Assembly: GCA_002314795.1 (NCBI GenBank)
Contig: DCHI01000060.1
Location: forward strand, 1 to 41,690
DNA from: Bacteroidales bacterium UBA1756
Lineage (GTDB): Bacteria; Bacteroidota; Bacteroidia; Bacteroidales; WCHB1-69
Direction of reading: 5' to 3'
DNA: 41,690 bases
This document shows positions 8,501 through 15,279 of this stretch, piece after piece (within the stretch, counting starts at the first letter, position 1; every line of letters begins with the position of its first letter). A program made the position numbers and the translations under genes. The notes below the pieces were generated by a model, which had not been told where the DNA came from, did not search any database, and worked only from the letters and a program-made list of their open reading frames with translations.

Positions 8501-10449
8501 AGGTTCAAGTTTTGGGTTATAGCGATGTAACTGTAAGGAGCTCCGGTGGATACGGAGAATGTCGTCGTTCCGTCAATGGTTTCGTAAGTGTTGTTGACCG
8601 GTGCGGTATTGTCAATACGGATGGTCATATCGTCGGGTTGCCCGAGCCACGGCATAACGGACGGGTCTCCCATCAGTTCGTAAATTTCCCAATAATACTT
8701 AACGTAGTTGTCGCTTGCGGAATAGGCAGATTGAACAGCCATATTTCCGGCATAGTTGATAGCACCTTGGGTGACGTACCAAGCGCTGTAAGCTTCGTTG
8801 TGCGTGTGGCACAAACGGTCGTAAGCACCTAAGTTGTTGGCATTGTAAGTGGTTAGATTGCAGTTGGTACAGCTGCTGGAAAGGTTGGAACGAGCACCAA
8901 CCGCCCAGTAATAGTCGTGATACCAGTACGTATAGTCAGTTCCACCGATGTAACCGACGGCTCCCTTGTTGCTGGCACGCAGGAGTGCTTCTCCGAAGCA
9001 AGCACTTTCTTCAAACTTGTTGGATTGACAGCAGTTGCCAATCATCAAACCGTATTTGCCGGTATTGGTCATCGAAGAAACATTGGTTGTTGAGAATGAA
9101 GGATCGCTCCATCCGGTAGAACCGCAGTGCGCAGAGTAGTTAGCGAAGCCGGTACCATTGGAAAGCTTGGTGCGAATCGTTGATGCGTCAGAAGAAGCGT
9201 GAGGATTGTAGTAAGAGTCGGTTGTGGTAAAGAAGTCACTGCTGTAAGTGTCTTCGAAATAGTGCATAGCCGGGTTGGCGTGGCTGTATCCATAGTCGCC
9301 AGTACTGCCACCGTCGTTACCGGCTACGAGTACGCAACGGTCAAGATAAGTTGGGTCTGGCATTGCAAATTGTTCGTAAGTTAAGGTCTTTTCAATTTGC
9401 GGGGTGAGTTGTGCGACGGTTTGTGCGGAGAAACGGCCCCAGTAGCAGTCCGGTACCCAGTCATTACCTACCTGTTGGAAATAGTTGAGGTCTGTAACGT
9501 GGGAGTTCAGAGTCTGTCCGGAATAAGTTGGTATCTGTGCTTGGTCACCAACCAAAAGAACAAAGGTCGGAGCGGGGTTGGTAGCAGTTGCATTGTTGAA
9601 AAGTCCGGAAATGTAGTTCTTGATAGCAGTCGTCGTGGTTCCGATGGTTCCGGTGTAGGCGATTTCAACCAAGTATCCTTTACGACGTTTCCAGTTGGCA
9701 AAAGAGTCCAACTGGCCTTCAAACATACTGTTGGCAATGATAACGTACTTCACGGGTGTGGTCGTGATGGCGTCGCGAACGCCAACGATTTCAAGCGGAT
9801 TGATGATTTCTGCCGGGTGACCGAACGCGCGGCTTCCGAATTTGACTTTCATTTCGCGGGTAGCGACCATATCGACATTGTCGTAGGTTACGGTAACCGT
9901 AATGTCTTCATAGATAGTTACTTCGTTGGTTACAGGATTGACCTGAACGGGATAGATGGTCACGTCTGCCATATTGACGTCACGGGCGACACCGGCTTTT
10001 TCAACGGTTGCTAACGGCATTCCGTAGAAAGCGTTAGTGCTGTAGCAGGTTTCGTCTTTTGCAAAAACCTGGTCTCCCATATACGATTTGTGGTACATAG
10101 GTTGTGCGGGATAGATGGTGTGGGCAATGCCGGCCTCTTCTGCGGTGAGGGTTCTGGTACGTCCGGCGGTCGCTGTAACGTGCAGGTCGCCGCACAACGG
10201 AATTTCAATCATCTTGACAATCATCGGAAGTTCCGGCTTGCCGATGTTTTTCGGGGAAGCGACGCAGCCGTCCACGGTGAGTTGCGAATAGACCGTTCCT
10301 TCGACGTTGATTTCGTTAACTTGTAGGTCTCCCGTGGAAACTTGCAAGGTGATTTGGTTTTCCGTATTGCTCACAATACGATGGTTCTGTGCCGATACTT
10401 GGTATGCACCGAGTAGAAGACACATAATTGCTAAAAGTACCTTTTTCAT
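5560..10449 (-). CDS. Gingipain-family (peptidase C25) secreted protease, T9SS cargo
   Basis: This 1629-residue protein is a predicted extracellular cysteine protease exported by Sec and the type IX system. Residues 1-20 are a signal peptide (ending YQVSA), and a C25 propeptide-like region reaches about 230. The catalytic domain, about 232-605, has the family's His in ANYSAHCGSTGW (H441) and the nucleophile region MIGNCCQSNKF (C473-C474; C474 aligns best with the gingipain Cys). After it come Ig-like domains, a jelly-roll adhesin-like module (starting near ETWESGTMTELAW), three tandem repeats of about 115 residues (1190-1540), and a T9SS type A sorting domain (1551-1629, TIYPNPTSSN to TSKVIKK). 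The gene follows the TPR gene by 46 bp with no visible promoter and is closed by a strong terminator. Cleavage specificity cannot be read. Confidence 0.9.
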   Translation of the reverse strand: MKKVLLAIMCLLLGAYQVSAQNHRIVSNTENQITLQVSTGDLQVNEINVEGTVYSQLTVDGCVASPKNIGKPELPMIVKMIEIPLCGDLHVTATAGRTRTLTAEEAGIAHTIYPAQPMYHKSYMGDQVFAKDETCYSTNAFYGMPLATVEKAGVARDVNMADVTIYPVQVNPVTNEVTIYEDITVTVTYDNVDMVATREMKVKFGSRAFGHPAEIINPLEIVGVRDAITTTPVKYVIIANSMFEGQLDSFANWKRRKGYLVEIAYTGTIGTTTTAIKNYISGLFNNATATNPAPTFVLLVGDQAQIPTYSGQTLNSHVTDLNYFQQVGNDWVPDCYWGRFSAQTVAQLTPQIEKTLTYEQFAMPDPTYLDRCVLVAGNDGGSTGDYGYSHANPAMHYFEDTYSSDFFTTTDSYYNPHASSDASTIRTKLSNGTGFANYSAHCGSTGWSDPSFSTTNVSSMTNTGKYGLMIGNCCQSNKFEESACFGEALLRASNKGAVGYIGGTDYTYWYHDYYWAVGARSNLSSSCTNCNLTTYNANNLGAYDRLCHTHNEAYSAWYVTQGAINYAGNMAVQSAYSASDNYVKYYWEIYELMGDPSVMPWLGQPDDMTIRIDNTAPVNNTYETIDGTTTFSVSTGAPYSYIAITQNLNLITAVVSDGNGNATITFPAMNAGETYELAASAQNYKTTFTTINVMAGEGARVTITDVAVTNDEEATAGAQLTLDVAIENRFPDAATNTVITATTTSNQITLTDATENVGTVNSGASQTLTASFGLTVSNNIADGDIAPIHFTVSYLSQGTPETTTFDYNLALVDAYLDYVSDSYTISGGNTDNVIDPGETVTLTIVDANTGHATAQNIVSNLSTYYNLAPVSGGTISIGTVAAQAQCNSVFTIHIGTSVPNGTRIPYFHHIYSTTNSALTRIDTIWLTVGTTETTETWESGTMTELAWTSTGNYPWELTTSGAYAGTYCARSTNYQVNSSESDLEITFTATTAGNVSYYSKVSSESGYDKFFCYIDGIEKENRSGNGSWTQSTWPVDAGTHTLRFTYEKDYSYSSNSDRAWVDNITLPIGGTIAPVPEGLVIANAGLNANSHGYEAEASTFDATLLNNSATPINNVTLTLSTTSNDITLTDATETIASLAANDTTNFANIFAGSISNNVADGTLVNCTVTANYQLGGSAVQQTYNFSFTIHSGIVDEGTHTMTITSGNGDNEVNPGENIQVVMTTNNVGLVALNNVSSVLSTTSAYATISNGTQTINTIAANGSATTTYAISIAANTPDNTNITFTHTANGGVHGTDTYTFTVNVRTEAIVALEDINETHAVVSGNSDSDINPGETWRFNVTTRNNGRADAHNAVSTLTTDSPYATISNGTQNIGTIAGEATANTQFDVAFDANTPDNTVVNFVHTMISDEDTCTMNISVTVVEITGSVVLVDASHSISIIQGNGDANINPGEIIKVSVYTRNDGTLAANNVVSSLTTTSAYATIPTPVVNHNTIAPGANVISQYDVNISANTPNNTVINFNHQATDGTVSCTDAFSITVVANPTSIAENGISTVTIYPNPTSSNITIDLGEGIDATNINLYNTFGQLISSKSVQGSSTEMNLETLANGLYFIRIYNGNQLVTTSKVIKK
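5830..6882 (-). repeat. Three tandem ~115-residue Ig/CARDB-like protein repeats
   Basis: Within the C25 protease, residues 1190-1304, 1305-1420 and 1421-1540 share one pattern: H-x-[IVM]-x-x-x-x-G-N-[GS]-D, then NPGE, then [TV]-x-x-N-[ND]-x-G, then SxYATI, then ANTPxNT. A more diverged copy with DPGETVTL lies near residue 850. These are probably stalk-forming or adhesive beta-sandwich domains between protease and sorting signal. Confidence 0.8.
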
Positions 10450-10495
10450 TTTTTATAGATTAATTTATTGATGAATTATTCAGTAATAAAGGTGT

Positions 10496-11896
10496 TTATC
10501 TATATGAGGAAATCAATTTTTGTACATCTTCAATGTTTGCTAAATCAGGATGAAGGGCTAAGAACTGATCGTGTCCCTCGTAATTGATGAGGAGGGCCGT
10601 AGATAAAAAATTGTGCGCCCGACCATAGTCGCCTTCCAAGTAGTTCATTGCCGCTAAAAAGTAAGGGATGGAAAGTGCAACTTCTTCATCGTCAAGGTAT
10701 TCTTCCAAAAGTTGTATTCCCATTGCTCTGGTTCCTTCGGTGTTGCAGCAATACAGCGTGAAAAAGAAAAGAAATTCTTGTTTGTTGTCTAATTGACTGA
10801 TTGTTAGATTGAAAAACTCTTTTAATCGTTCTAATTGTTCTTCTTCTTTATAAAAAGGAAGAAGGTCGAAAAGCAGTTCAAAACTGCGCGGTTGCAAGGA
10901 AATGGTTTTCCGGATAAACGATTCTGCCTCCTCGTTCCGTCCGGTTTCGTGCAGAATGTTGATGATTCCCATCAGCGCATCGGTCGTGTCGGAATTCAAA
11001 ATCAGTGCCTGATGGTATGAGTCAAGGGCTTTGTCATACTCCTCCATCGCGTAGTAGCAGTCTCCAATGCCACTCATCGCGTGAAAGTCTTGGTCGTCAA
11101 GACGAATGGTTTCCTGGTAATAGTGCAGGGCCTCGGCGTAGTCTTTCATCTCAAAGTAGGCATTCCCGACATTGAAATAGGCCGTCGATGCCTCCTCGTC
11201 CAAACTGATGGCGTTGAGATACGCATCGATGGCATTCGTGAACTCCTTTTTCCAACTGTACGCCAAACCGAGTGCAAACCAACTTGACTTGCTCAACGGA
11301 AAGTCTTCTGTAAGTTGAAGGAAGAAGGAAATTGCGTCATCATAAAGTTTGTTTTCTTCAAAAATGTATGAAAACGTAAATAATTGTTCTTCAATTATTT
11401 CATCGGATTCCATCGCATTTTTGAGCAGATGATACCCCTTCTCGTAATTCCCTTTTCGCACATACTCGGAAGATAACATCAGATTGATTTCCGGATTCTC
11501 CGGATCCAAGCGATAGGCCTTTTTTAACAAAGGAAACGAGTCGTCATCGGCTCCAGTAAGCTTGCTAAGAAATGCTTTTTCCAAATATAATTCTGCCGAC
11601 GGAGGAAACGTCTCTTCAATTTTGTCTAACTCCCTGCTCGCTGAGTCCAAATTCAGCTCCATCATCAGTTTCCGGACTTTCAACAAATGGAATACTTCGG
11701 ATGAAGGGAACATTTGTAACGCATAGTTCACCGCTTTGGTCGCCCAAGGGAAATCCATTTTCCCGATGAGCGACTCAATGATGACTTCCATATCTTCGTC
11801 CTCGATATAGCGCATTTCCCCCGTGGAGGCCATCTCTTTGAAACGTTCAACTAATTGTTCAACATCTTCTTCTGTGTATCCTTCGTTCTCTTCCAT
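10496..11896 (-). CDS. Tetratricopeptide-repeat protein
   Basis: The 466-residue protein has no signal peptide and consists of about ten TPR-type helix pairs. Clear units include STAYFNVGNAYFEMKDYAEA and FHAMSGIGDCYYAMEEYDKA. I place the start at the ATG of MEENEGYTEED (11894-11896). The reading frame stays open 25 codons further upstream, but that stretch overlaps the neighbouring terminator and lies before the -7 promoter element at 11916-11923. TPR proteins act as protein-interaction scaffolds. This one precedes the C25 protease by 46 bp and is probably co-transcribed with it, which is only weak evidence of a shared role. The function is otherwise unknown. Confidence 0.88.
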   Translation of the reverse strand: MEENEGYTEEDVEQLVERFKEMASTGEMRYIEDEDMEVIIESLIGKMDFPWATKAVNYALQMFPSSEVFHLLKVRKLMMELNLDSASRELDKIEETFPPSAELYLEKAFLSKLTGADDDSFPLLKKAYRLDPENPEINLMLSSEYVRKGNYEKGYHLLKNAMESDEIIEEQLFTFSYIFEENKLYDDAISFFLQLTEDFPLSKSSWFALGLAYSWKKEFTNAIDAYLNAISLDEEASTAYFNVGNAYFEMKDYAEALHYYQETIRLDDQDFHAMSGIGDCYYAMEEYDKALDSYHQALILNSDTTDALMGIINILHETGRNEEAESFIRKTISLQPRSFELLFDLLPFYKEEEQLERLKEFFNLTISQLDNKQEFLFFFTLYCCNTEGTRAMGIQLLEEYLDDEEVALSIPYFLAAMNYLEGDYGRAHNFLSTALLINYEGHDQFLALHPDLANIEDVQKLISSYR

Positions 11897-11915
11897 ATAG
11901 TTAAAAAATGGGGTG

Positions 11916-11923
11916 CAAAGGTA
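11916..11923 (-). promoter_or_regulatory. Bacteroides-type -7 element for the TPR gene
   Basis: The minus strand reads TACCTTTG, an exact match to TAnnTTTG. It lies 20 bp upstream of the chosen ATG. No good -33 TTTG is seen at the usual distance. Confidence 0.55.
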
Positions 11924-11957
11924 CAAAAAAATTGTGGCGCTTTTGAAGGTCTTTTTG

Positions 11958-11991
11958 AAAAAAAGGAGCAAGCTTTGCGGCCTGCTCCTTT
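11958..11991 (-). terminator. Rho-independent terminator of the dihydroorotate-dehydrogenase-like gene
   Basis: A 9-bp stem AAAGGAGCA/TGCTCCTTT (11962-11970 with 11983-11991) with a 12-nt loop is followed on the minus strand by seven T residues. It sits 27 bp after the stop codon at 12019 and upstream of the TPR promoter, so it separates the two transcripts. Confidence 0.88.
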
Positions 11992-12018
11992 GGTCTTTTC
12001 GGAATTGAAATGTTTGAA

Positions 12019-12993
12019 TTATTGATTGTTTCTTTCCAAGTATTGAAGGCGTTCCATCATTTTGACGTTTTCGTTGGAAGTGACCTTCCCACGGAAATCT
12101 TTTAGATTATTAAAATGATGTTCTTCCATCCATTTTTGCAATTCTGTTAAAATCTTTCCAATGCTTTCCAAGCCGTTTTTGTAAAGTGTGCTGCAAAGTT
12201 GCACGGTGGTTGCCCCGCCCAACAGGAGTTTGATGACGTCTTTGGATTCGTGCACTCCGGTAGAAGCGGAAAGGTTGCAAGGAATCTGGCAGCCATACAG
12301 CAGCGACGTCCAACGCAAGGTGTGACTGAGCTCTTCGGGAACGGAAAAAGCAGCTCCCGAGATGGTTTTCAGTTGGTTGATGTCAATGTCCGGATTGTAA
12401 AACCGGTTGAAAAGGACGAGCCCGTCCGCACCTGCTTTGGCGATACGGAAAGCGATGTTGTGAATGTTGGTAAAATGACTTCCGATTTTTACAGCAACGG
12501 GAATGGAAATGCTTGATTTAACCGTTTTTACAATGTCAATCAATTCATCTTCAAGACTTTTCCCGTCAACAGTAGGGTCGAAGGAGGCAAGTGACAGATT
12601 CAGTTCCAGTGCGTCGGCACCGGCTGCTTCAAAGTCTTTGGCAATGCTGGTCCATTCTCCTTTCGTCGTGCAGTTGATGCTCGCAATGACGGGAATGTCT
12701 ACGGCCTTCTTTGCTTCGCGAATCAGGTTGGTGTAATGGCCGATTTCACTTCCTCGGAAATGTGTAACGGCGTATTCGAGCATTTCGGGGCACGTTTCGT
12801 AAGCGTCACTCAAACTGGTCTCTTTCTGAATGTCAGCCAGAATCTGTTCTTCAAACAAGGATTTGAGAACGACGGCTCCGGCACCAGCATCGGCGCATTG
12901 CTTAACTCCGTTAACGGTTCCGGTGAGCGTAGAACTCCCTACGACGATAGGACTTTTTAATTGAAGTCCTAAATATGTGGTTGTTAAATCCAT
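12019..12993 (-). CDS. Dihydroorotate dehydrogenase-like flavoprotein
   Basis: The 324-residue protein has the FMN-binding TIM barrel of the dihydroorotate dehydrogenase family. Visible elements are YLGLQLKSPIVVGSSTLTG at the N terminus, ALELNLSLASFDPTVDG in the middle, and a phosphate-binding end GGATTVQLCSTLYKNG. The position where true PyrD proteins carry their catalytic Cys or Ser (N-x-S-C/S-P-N) reads NLSLASFD, so pyrimidine synthesis is not certain. A related oxidoreductase is possible. I chose the ATG of MDLTTTYLG (12991-12993); the frame is open ten codons more, but the -7 element TACTTTTG at 13021-13028 sits there. It is a single-gene unit with its own terminator. Confidence 0.85.
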   Translation of the reverse strand: MDLTTTYLGLQLKSPIVVGSSTLTGTVNGVKQCADAGAGAVVLKSLFEEQILADIQKETSLSDAYETCPEMLEYAVTHFRGSEIGHYTNLIREAKKAVDIPVIASINCTTKGEWTSIAKDFEAAGADALELNLSLASFDPTVDGKSLEDELIDIVKTVKSSISIPVAVKIGSHFTNIHNIAFRIAKAGADGLVLFNRFYNPDIDINQLKTISGAAFSVPEELSHTLRWTSLLYGCQIPCNLSASTGVHESKDVIKLLLGGATTVQLCSTLYKNGLESIGKILTELQKWMEEHHFNNLKDFRGKVTSNENVKMMERLQYLERNNQ

Positions 12994-13020
12994 AATGTGC
13001 TGTTTTTTGTTTTGAGGCGG

Positions 13021-13028
13021 CAAAAGTA
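13021..13028 (-). promoter_or_regulatory. Bacteroides-type -7 element for the DHOD-like gene
   Basis: The minus strand reads TACTTTTG, matching TAnnTTTG, 27 bp before the ATG at 12993. The -33 element is not clear. Confidence 0.55.
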
Positions 13029-13094
13029 AGATTTTTTTTCTAAATCGTCTTTCGTTTATGAAAAAAATGAAGCGCTTTTTGTGCCGTCGAATAA

Positions 13095-13463
13095 TTACAA
13101 ATGTATTCCGCCGCTTTGCTCTACAAAGGCCCAGACTCCTTCAACGATGATGGCGGCAATGACGGAGACGATGGCGACAACCACCAAACCGCGATTCCGC
13201 CACGACAGAATCAGCGCCACTTGCGTCGCAACCACTGCCGCGATGATGTGCCGCGCGGACGCTATCTCCCCGTTAGGTACTGTCGCCGTGAACACGGACG
13301 GAAATGTCATCGCCGCTAATACGCAGAAGGGGATGTAGTAGAAAAAGTCTTGTATCCAGTTGTTCTCAATTCTCTTTTTAAAAAAAGCAAGAGGAAGCAC
13401 CCGTATGAGAAAGGTGACACCGGCCATAATGGCCATACTGATTATTAGATAGCGTGTTTCCAT
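13095..13463 (-). CDS. azlD: Branched-chain amino acid exporter small subunit (AzlD)
   Basis: A small hydrophobic protein of 122 residues with about four membrane segments and the AzlD-family pattern TFLIRVLPLAFFKK near the N terminus. AzlD works with AzlC as a two-component inner-membrane exporter of branched-chain amino acids or their analogues. I chose the ATG of METRYLI, one nucleotide after the azlC stop codon (TAA-A-ATG); an in-frame ATG five codons earlier (MHTHK) would overlap azlC. The tight spacing implies translational coupling. Confidence 0.88.
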   Translation of the reverse strand: METRYLIISMAIMAGVTFLIRVLPLAFFKKRIENNWIQDFFYYIPFCVLAAMTFPSVFTATVPNGEIASARHIIAAVVATQVALILSWRNRGLVVVAIVSVIAAIIVEGVWAFVEQSGGIHL

Positions 13464-13464
13464 T

Positions 13465-14235
13465 TTATGAGTGTGCAACCGTGTGCGTGTATTCTTGTTT
13501 GTTTCGTCCCGATGTGTCGATTGCGTTTTGTGCCGAACGACGACGGCGTTTGACCTCCTTGATGGTCGCTCCCATCGCAGCTGCTGTGATAGCCGCGATA
13601 ATCATTCCCCAACCGCCTTTGGAAAGTACGTTGATGATGGGAACGTAAGTGAAAATGCAAGAAAGTACTATTGCTAATACGCTGACAGCCGCGACTTTAC
13701 GGCTCTTTCTCGCTTCCGGAATGATGATGGCAATGAACATACAGTAGAGTGCCATCCCCAAACATCCTTGCAGCGCCGGTGAAAACAGTCCGGATGCCAA
13801 CGCCCCGGCCAATGTCCCCGTTGTCCAGCCGACCATCGGCATCGTCATCAAACCGGCGTAAAAACCAAAAGTGACATCTTTCTCCTCCATCGAAGCTATT
13901 ACGAACATTTCGTCGCAAATGCCAAGAGCCATAATGCACCTTTTGTACCAGGGCATTCCCGGGACAATCTTCTGTGTGAGAGAAAAAGACATCAGCATAT
14001 AGCGCATATTGACGACAAAAGTGGTCGCAGCCATACTGATGAAAGCGGCTCCTTCCACCATTCGCGTGACACCGTTCAGCTGACCGGCTGAAGCCATATT
14101 CGTCATAGAGATGAGGGTGGCCGTCAACGGAGCGAACCCCATCTTGACGGCCTGAATGCCAAAGGCAAATGATACTGGGAAATACCCGAGACAGATGGGC
14201 ATCCCTTTTTTTATTCCACGGATGTATTCGTTCAT
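13465..14235 (-). CDS. azlC: Branched-chain amino acid exporter large subunit (AzlC)
   Basis: The 256-residue integral membrane protein begins with the AzlC pattern GIKKGMPICLGYFPVSFAFG. It continues with the family's small-residue-rich helices (MTNMASAGQLNGV, NMRYMLMSFSL) and ends in a charged cytoplasmic tail (KEVKRRRRS). With AzlD it should export leucine, isoleucine, valine or toxic analogues. It follows trxB by 78 bp. A 15-bp RNA hairpin ends nine nucleotides before its ATG, and no promoter motif is seen in the gap, so it may be read from the upstream promoter and tuned by that hairpin. Confidence 0.9.
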   Translation of the reverse strand: MNEYIRGIKKGMPICLGYFPVSFAFGIQAVKMGFAPLTATLISMTNMASAGQLNGVTRMVEGAAFISMAATTFVVNMRYMLMSFSLTQKIVPGMPWYKRCIMALGICDEMFVIASMEEKDVTFGFYAGLMTMPMVGWTTGTLAGALASGLFSPALQGCLGMALYCMFIAIIIPEARKSRKVAAVSVLAIVLSCIFTYVPIINVLSKGGWGMIIAAITAAAMGATIKEVKRRRRSAQNAIDTSGRNKQEYTHTVAHS

Positions 14236-14244
14236 CTTACGTCA

Positions 14245-14280
14245 CAAGTTCCTCGGTTTATCAAAAAACCAAGGAACTTG
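14245..14280 (-). promoter_or_regulatory. 15-bp RNA hairpin just upstream of azlC
   Basis: Arms 14245-14259 and 14266-14280 enclose a 6-nt loop. In minus-strand RNA all 15 positions pair, one as G-U; in plus-strand RNA the same position would be a C-A mismatch. The structure therefore belongs to the trxB-azlC transcript. The side facing azlC has no U-run, only TGACGTAAG before the ATG, so it is not a standard terminator. A regulatory leader, processing site or translation-control stem is possible. Confidence 0.6.
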
Positions 14281-14313
14281 AAATATTATTAGTAGTAAAT
14301 AGTTTGGTAAAAG

Positions 14314-15258
14314 TTATTCGTTGGCAATTAAATAGCGTTCTGCTTCCAAAGCAGCTTTGCAACCGGAAGCCGCCGCTGTGATGGCCTGGCGGAAATGAGG
14401 GTCTTGTACGTCGCCGGCCGCGAAAACGCCCGCCACATTGGTCGCCGTGCTGTCGGGTTTGGTGATGATGTAACCTTGTGCGTCCAAATCAATCTGGCCT
14501 GCAAACAGGTCCGTAACGGGCTTATGGCCAATGGCTACGAAAACACCGTCAATGTTCAGCGTGCGGTCTTCTCCCGACAACTTGTCCGTAATGGTGAGGC
14601 CGGTCACCGCTTTCGCAAAACCTCTTTTTTCTCCAACAATCTCCTTGGGAAGTCCGTTCCAGACGATTTCGATGTTGGGCGTGTTGAATACGCGGTTCTG
14701 CATCGCTTTGGAAGCGCGGAACTCGTCGCGGCGGTGTACTAAATAGACCTTCTTGCACAATTTGGCAAGGTAGGTGGCCTCTTCCAATGCGGTGTCGCCA
14801 CCTCCAATGACGGCCACGTCTTTGTTGCGGAAAAAGTTGCCGTCGCAGGTGGCGCAAGCGGATACGCCAAAGCCGCGGTAGGTCTTTTCTCCCTCAATCT
14901 CAAGCCAGCGTGCTGTCGCTCCCGTCGCAATGATGACGGTGTCAGCATAAATGACATCGGCATCGTCAACGGTGCAACGGAATGGACGTTGCGAAAAGTC
15001 AACTTCGGTCACCAGGCCACTTCGGATTTCGGTTCCGCAGTGAAGTGCTTGCTCCCGAATGTCGTCCATAATGTTGGGCCCAGACATCCCTTTGGGGTAG
15101 CCGGGGAAGTTTTCAACTTCCGTGGTGATGGTCAGTTGGCCGCCAGGTGTCATTCCTTCGATTAACAATGGGGAGAGGCCTGCGCGAGAGGTATAAATTC
15201 CTGCTGTGTAACCTGCCGGGCCGGAGCCGATGATGAGGCATTTTCTTTTTTCTTCCAT
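14314..15258 (-). CDS. trxB: Thioredoxin reductase
   Basis: The 314-residue FAD/NADPH enzyme reduces thioredoxin in the cytoplasm. FAD-binding GSGPAG is at 11-16, the redox-active pair C135-A-T-C138 sits in GVSACATCDGNF, and the NADPH-binding VAVIGGGDTA is at 148-157. The second FAD motif GVFAAGDVQD is near the C terminus. Length and motif order are those of bacterial TrxB. It lies 21 bp after the carboxylase-like gene and is probably read from the promoter at 17175-17182. It can feed the cell's thiol pool, but no direct link to the TlpA-like proteins is shown. Confidence 0.96.
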   Translation of the reverse strand: MEEKRKCLIIGSGPAGYTAGIYTSRAGLSPLLIEGMTPGGQLTITTEVENFPGYPKGMSGPNIMDDIREQALHCGTEIRSGLVTEVDFSQRPFRCTVDDADVIYADTVIIATGATARWLEIEGEKTYRGFGVSACATCDGNFFRNKDVAVIGGGDTALEEATYLAKLCKKVYLVHRRDEFRASKAMQNRVFNTPNIEIVWNGLPKEIVGEKRGFAKAVTGLTITDKLSGEDRTLNIDGVFVAIGHKPVTDLFAGQIDLDAQGYIITKPDSTATNVAGVFAAGDVQDPHFRQAITAAASGCKAALEAERYLIANE

Positions 15259-15279
15259 AAAACGATGTCTCTTTTTTTG

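Noticed and set aside
8152..8832. 226-codon open frame antisense to the C25 protease
   Set aside because: The minus-strand frame is a clear protease with catalytic motifs and repeats. The antisense product is low-complexity Val/Gly-rich and has no start signal.
11897..11971. 25-codon N-terminal extension of the TPR gene
   Set aside because: It overlaps the neighbour's terminator and lies upstream of the -7 element, so it is unlikely to be translated.
13061..13085. AAGCGCTT palindrome after azlD as a terminator
   Set aside because: An eight-base self-complementary block cannot form a hairpin with a loop, and the nearby T-run is not placed after a stable stem.
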